5,706 nucleotides of DNA from Candidatus Falkowiibacteriota bacterium (GTDB taxonomy: Bacteria > Patescibacteriota > Patescibacteriia > UBA2591 > JABMQE01), in NCBI GenBank assembly GCA_013203415.1, contig JABMQE010000046.1:1-5706 (forward strand), in the 5' to 3' direction. Below the pieces are notes generated by a model that saw nothing but the letters and a program-made list of their open reading frames with translations, made no database searches and was not told the DNA's origin. The position numbers were made by a program, and so were the translations under genes. Each line of letters starts with the position of its first letter. The stretch's first letter is position 1. Positions 4,022-5,706 of this stretch are shown one piece after another.

Positions 4022-4050
4022 ATTATAACCCTGTTTACACCAGATGACAA
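4022..4050 (-). promoter_or_regulatory. Distal promoter of the HicBA-like pair
   Basis: On the minus strand TTGTCA (4050-4045) and a perfect TATAAT (4027-4022) are separated by 17 bp. The -10 box ends one base before the -35 box of the proximal promoter, so the two are tandem and cannot be occupied together. Transcription would start near 4015, within the proximal -35 box. Confidence 0.65.
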
Positions 4051-4173
4051 ATTTAGATTGTTGATAAGTTAGTGAGGTGGTTGCTCTGGACTTCAATGGC
4101 TGATAGAAGGAGAGCGGTGAGGAGGTAGGGATTCCATTAATTAAAAATAAGTAATTCTTAATTTATAGTTCTT
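4051..4173. other. Spacer between divergent genes, nothing further found
   Basis: The left part contains a purine-rich stretch (AGAAGGAGAGCGG and GAGGAGGTAGGG, about 4105-4130). The right part, from about 4133, is AT-rich. I see no open frame of note and no stem-loop. I found no promoter with proper spacing for the 87-residue gene that starts at 4174. Confidence 0.4.
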
Positions 4174-4437
4174 ATGATTGAAAACAATAAATATGAACCG
4201 GGGCGTCTTCTGGAGACGGGAGAGCAGGACCCTAAAATGAGAGTTGTTTTAGATGGTTTTTGGGAAGTTTTGGAGAATTTGCCGGAGAAGTTTAATATTT
4301 TCGGTGATGATAAGATAGAGGTAAAAAACATTACGAATAATAAAACGGTTCAGTTTGACGAAATTGAGCTAAGTGACTGGTGGCACGGAGGTCGTCAGAA
4401 TTTTGAAAGGGAAATCATTAATAGATTAAAAACCTAA
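4174..4437 (+). CDS. Hypothetical acidic 87-residue protein
   Basis: I do not recognise this protein. It is rich in Glu, Asp and Asn, with a predicted helix around MRVVLDGFWEVLENLPEKF (about 22-40), a central strand-like IEVKNITNNKTVQF (about 48-61), and an aromatic DWWHGGRQNF motif (68-77) before a C-terminal helix. There is no signal peptide or membrane segment, so it is likely cytoplasmic. ATG at 4174 has no Shine-Dalgarno site. It opens the plus-strand accessory block, divergent from the toxin-antitoxin pair, and ends six bases before the palindrome cluster. The codon pattern and length make it a plausible gene, but it has no assigned role. Confidence 0.6.
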   Translation: MIENNKYEPGRLLETGEQDPKMRVVLDGFWEVLENLPEKFNIFGDDKIEVKNITNNKTVQFDEIELSDWWHGGRQNFEREIINRLKT

Positions 4438-4443
4438 CGCCCG

Positions 4444-4593
4444 CTCTATAGTTCCCCAAGTTTATAATTGGTCAAGTTGGTGGGTGATGGTATCACCCAC
4501 CATAACAGACAAAGCTACTTTGCGACGTCCGTTATAGTGCGGGATACCATCCCGCACTATAACGTGGTCTCCATAGAATACGGGACTATGGAG
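4444..4593. repeat. Palindrome cluster, putative non-autonomous mobile element
   Basis: Four inverted repeats lie in 150 bp. They are TGGTGGGTGAT-GGT-ATCACCCACCA (4478-4502, perfect 11 bp); ATAACAGAC...GTCCGTTAT (4502-4535, 8 of 9 pairs) enclosing AAAG-CTA-CTTT; GTTATAGTGCGGGAT-ACC-ATCCCGCACTATAAC (4531-4563, perfect 15 bp); and CTCCATAG...CTATGGAG (4569-4593). The cluster is bounded by CTCTATAGTTCCC (4444) and GGGACTATGGAG (4582-4593), near-perfect inverted repeats of each other. The tips of the two strong hairpins, GATGGTATC and GATACCATC, are reverse complements, so their RNA loops could kiss. There is no coding capacity. It could also act as an mRNA stabiliser or a bidirectional transcription barrier. 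Confidence 0.75.
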
Positions 4594-4640
4594 TCATAAT
4601 GTCATCACTTTCTATATTATTAAAATAATTTTATAGTACT

Positions 4641-5003
4641 ATGAAAAAATTTTTATTAATATCAATTCTTTCCGTGTTAATTGTCTCTGGTTGTTCAAAA
4701 AATATATTAGAATCAGATCTAAAACATAAAGAAAAGTGTAGTGTTTATTTAAAGACAGCGCAAGACAGGATTAAAGAAGAAAACATAGAATATCAAGGCG
4801 TAAAGACCTTTTCGCATATTGGAACATATTATAGCAAATCCAAACAGAGCTGTATAACAAAATATAGAGGTCGCTTAAGCGGTTCACTGGACGAAACAAT
4901 TTATTATTACAATGAGCTAACAGGGAGTAGCTTAGGTGGTTATTCAAAGGACCAAGAAGAAAACAGAATGGAGTTCGAACAGGATCTGCAGTTAGTGAAA
5001 TAA
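4641..5003 (+). CDS. Small putative lipoprotein
   Basis: This 120-residue protein begins with a typical type-II signal peptide: two lysines, a hydrophobic core LLISILSVLI, and the lipobox VSGC with Cys18 as the lipidation site. The mature part should therefore be anchored on the outer face of the cytoplasmic membrane. It holds two further cysteines (Cys33 and Cys71) that could form a disulfide. It is rich in Lys, Glu and Tyr and has no domain I recognise. The ATG at 4641 is well placed for the signal peptide; the leader is AT-rich with no Shine-Dalgarno site. The gene lies 47 bases after the palindrome cluster and 26 bases before the DinD-like frame, so the two may share a transcript. The function is unknown. 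Confidence 0.8.
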   Translation: MKKFLLISILSVLIVSGCSKNILESDLKHKEKCSVYLKTAQDRIKEENIEYQGVKTFSHIGTYYSKSKQSCITKYRGRLSGSLDETIYYYNELTGSSLGGYSKDQEENRMEFEQDLQLVK

Positions 5004-5029
5004 CTCGCCTCCTAACTAACACCAATCCC

Positions 5030-5706
5030 ATGACCAACGAAATAACACCAACCGCCCCTCATAAGGACTTTGAAAACATCAAAAAAATTGATGAGAACGG
5101 TATTGAATATTGGAAAGCCCGTGAACTGTTGTCACTTTTGGGATACAAAAGGTGGGAAAACGCAGAAGAGGTTATTTCCAGGGCCAAAAGAGCATGCATC
5201 AAAAGCGGTCAGGCTGTGGATAACCATTTTCGTGAAGCCACGAAAATGGTCGAAATCGGCTCTAACACGGTTAGAAAGATAAAAGATTATAAGCTGGACA
5301 GATATGCTTGTTACTTAATTGCGCAAAATGGCGACCCAAATAAACCAGAAATTGCCCTGGCCCAGACATATTTCGCCATCCAAACCAGAAGGCAGGAGAT
5401 ATTAGAACAATTGCCAGATAACAAAAAAAGATTATTTATACGCAACGAAGTAACCGGCCACAATAAAAAACTTTTTACAACTGCCAAGCAAGCCGGGGTT
5501 AATAATTTTGGGAAGTTTAACAATGCCGGATACAGAGGTCTCTATGATGCGTCATTATCAGATATTGAACAAAAGAAAGGAATGTTTCTTATGGACAAAG
5601 TAAATATTGTTATAGTCGACGACGACAAGGAAGCTCTTGGTCTATTATCTAATTATCTTCTTAAGAAAGTCGAAAGCATTATTAAAACATTTTCTAACTC
5701 AAAAGA
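5030..5706 (+). CDS. DinD-like protein joined in frame to a receiver domain (partial)
   Basis: The frame is open for 225 codons and runs off the window. Residues about 10-184 match DinD, the BRO-N-domain protein of the E. coli SOS response, which inhibits RecA filament activities. The signatures are EYWKARELLSLLGY, RAKRACIKSGQAV, DRYACYLIAQNGDPNKP, QTYFAIQTRRQE and NEVTGHNKKL. E. coli DinD continues from the matching ARKG region into a C-terminal part of roughly 90 residues. Here the match stops at KKG (Gly184), and MDKVNIVIVDDDKEALGLL (from Met188) begins what looks like a response-regulator receiver domain, with acidic triad Asp197-199 and TFSNSK. AAAGGA (5576-5581) nine bases before ATG 5591 could let the receiver be translated on its own. 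A true fusion, a truncated dinD beside an intact regulator gene, or an assembly join are all possible. No Shine-Dalgarno site precedes 5030. Confidence 0.8.
   Translation, partial: MTNEITPTAPHKDFENIKKIDENGIEYWKARELLSLLGYKRWENAEEVISRAKRACIKSGQAVDNHFREATKMVEIGSNTVRKIKDYKLDRYACYLIAQNGDPNKPEIALAQTYFAIQTRRQEILEQLPDNKKRLFIRNEVTGHNKKLFTTAKQAGVNNFGKFNNAGYRGLYDASLSDIEQKKGMFLMDKVNIVIVDDDKEALGLLSNYLLKKVESIIKTFSNSK
5591..5706 (+). CDS. Receiver-domain start, alternative separate gene (partial)
   Basis: This is the internal start of the preceding frame. The 38 visible residues read as the first beta strand and helix of a CheY-like receiver: hydrophobic VNIVIV, then Asp-Asp-Asp, Lys-Glu, and a leucine-rich helix, then IIKTFSNSK as the second strand. 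The phospho-acceptor aspartate would lie beyond the window. TFSNS is reminiscent of LytTR-type response regulators, but too little is visible to assign an output domain. The AAAGGA at nine-base spacing supports independent initiation. This entry is an alternative reading and should not be counted as well as the fused frame. Confidence 0.4.
   Translation, partial: MDKVNIVIVDDDKEALGLLSNYLLKKVESIIKTFSNSK

Noticed and set aside
4771..5037. Minus-strand open frame of 88 codons
   Set aside because: It is antisense to the lipoprotein, which has a clear signal peptide and lipobox.
5070..5282. Plus-strand open frame of 70 codons inside the DinD region
   Set aside because: It is a different frame within the DinD-like gene, whose own frame has family motifs throughout.

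Overview
The window looks like a piece of a Candidate Phyla Radiation (Patescibacteria, Parcubacteria-like) genome. The hints are a small two-helix membrane protein of the DUF5652 type, mostly weak or absent Shine-Dalgarno sites, AT-rich spacers built of 7-bp periodic repeats, and a tRNA-His without an encoded CCA. This assignment is inference. Code 11 fits: TAA, TAG and TGA all end genes, and no gene carries an internal in-frame TGA.

Left third (1-1816, all minus strand). A rho-independent terminator and a trailer hairpin follow tRNA-His(GTG). Next come a DUF5652-like membrane protein, tRNA-Arg(TCT) with a textbook sigma70-type promoter, and a XerC/XerD-like tyrosine recombinase. The 3' end of tRNA-Arg is duplicated 77 bp further on, behind two back-to-back hairpins, which resembles an attachment-site or mobile-element scar. 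The recombinase has lost two of the usual catalytic residues and ends one residue after its tyrosine.

Middle (1817-3302, plus strand). The recombinase and rpsO are transcribed divergently from promoters whose -35 boxes overlap. rpsO (ribosomal protein S15) sits between two same-orientation copies of a long palindromic, MITE-like element. Copy A lies inside the predicted rpsO 5' leader. Copy B starts 13 bp after the stop codon and carries two extra insertions. Near the rpsO ribosome-binding site are two mutually exclusive hairpins that could form a regulatory leader. A LabA/NYN-type nuclease-fold protein with a Pro/Arg/Thr-rich tail follows.

Right part (3303-5706) looks like accessory DNA. 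On the minus strand is a two-gene HicB/HicA-like toxin-antitoxin pair with two consensus-like tandem promoters and its own terminator. On the plus strand are an unrecognised 87-residue protein, a 150-bp cluster of palindromes, a small lipoprotein, and an open reading frame that runs off the window. That last frame begins as DinD (DNA-damage-inducible protein D) and switches in frame, at about residue 184, to the start of a response-regulator receiver domain.

The two points most worth following up are this DinD-receiver junction and the families of palindromic mobile-like repeats around rpsO, tRNA-Arg and the accessory genes.
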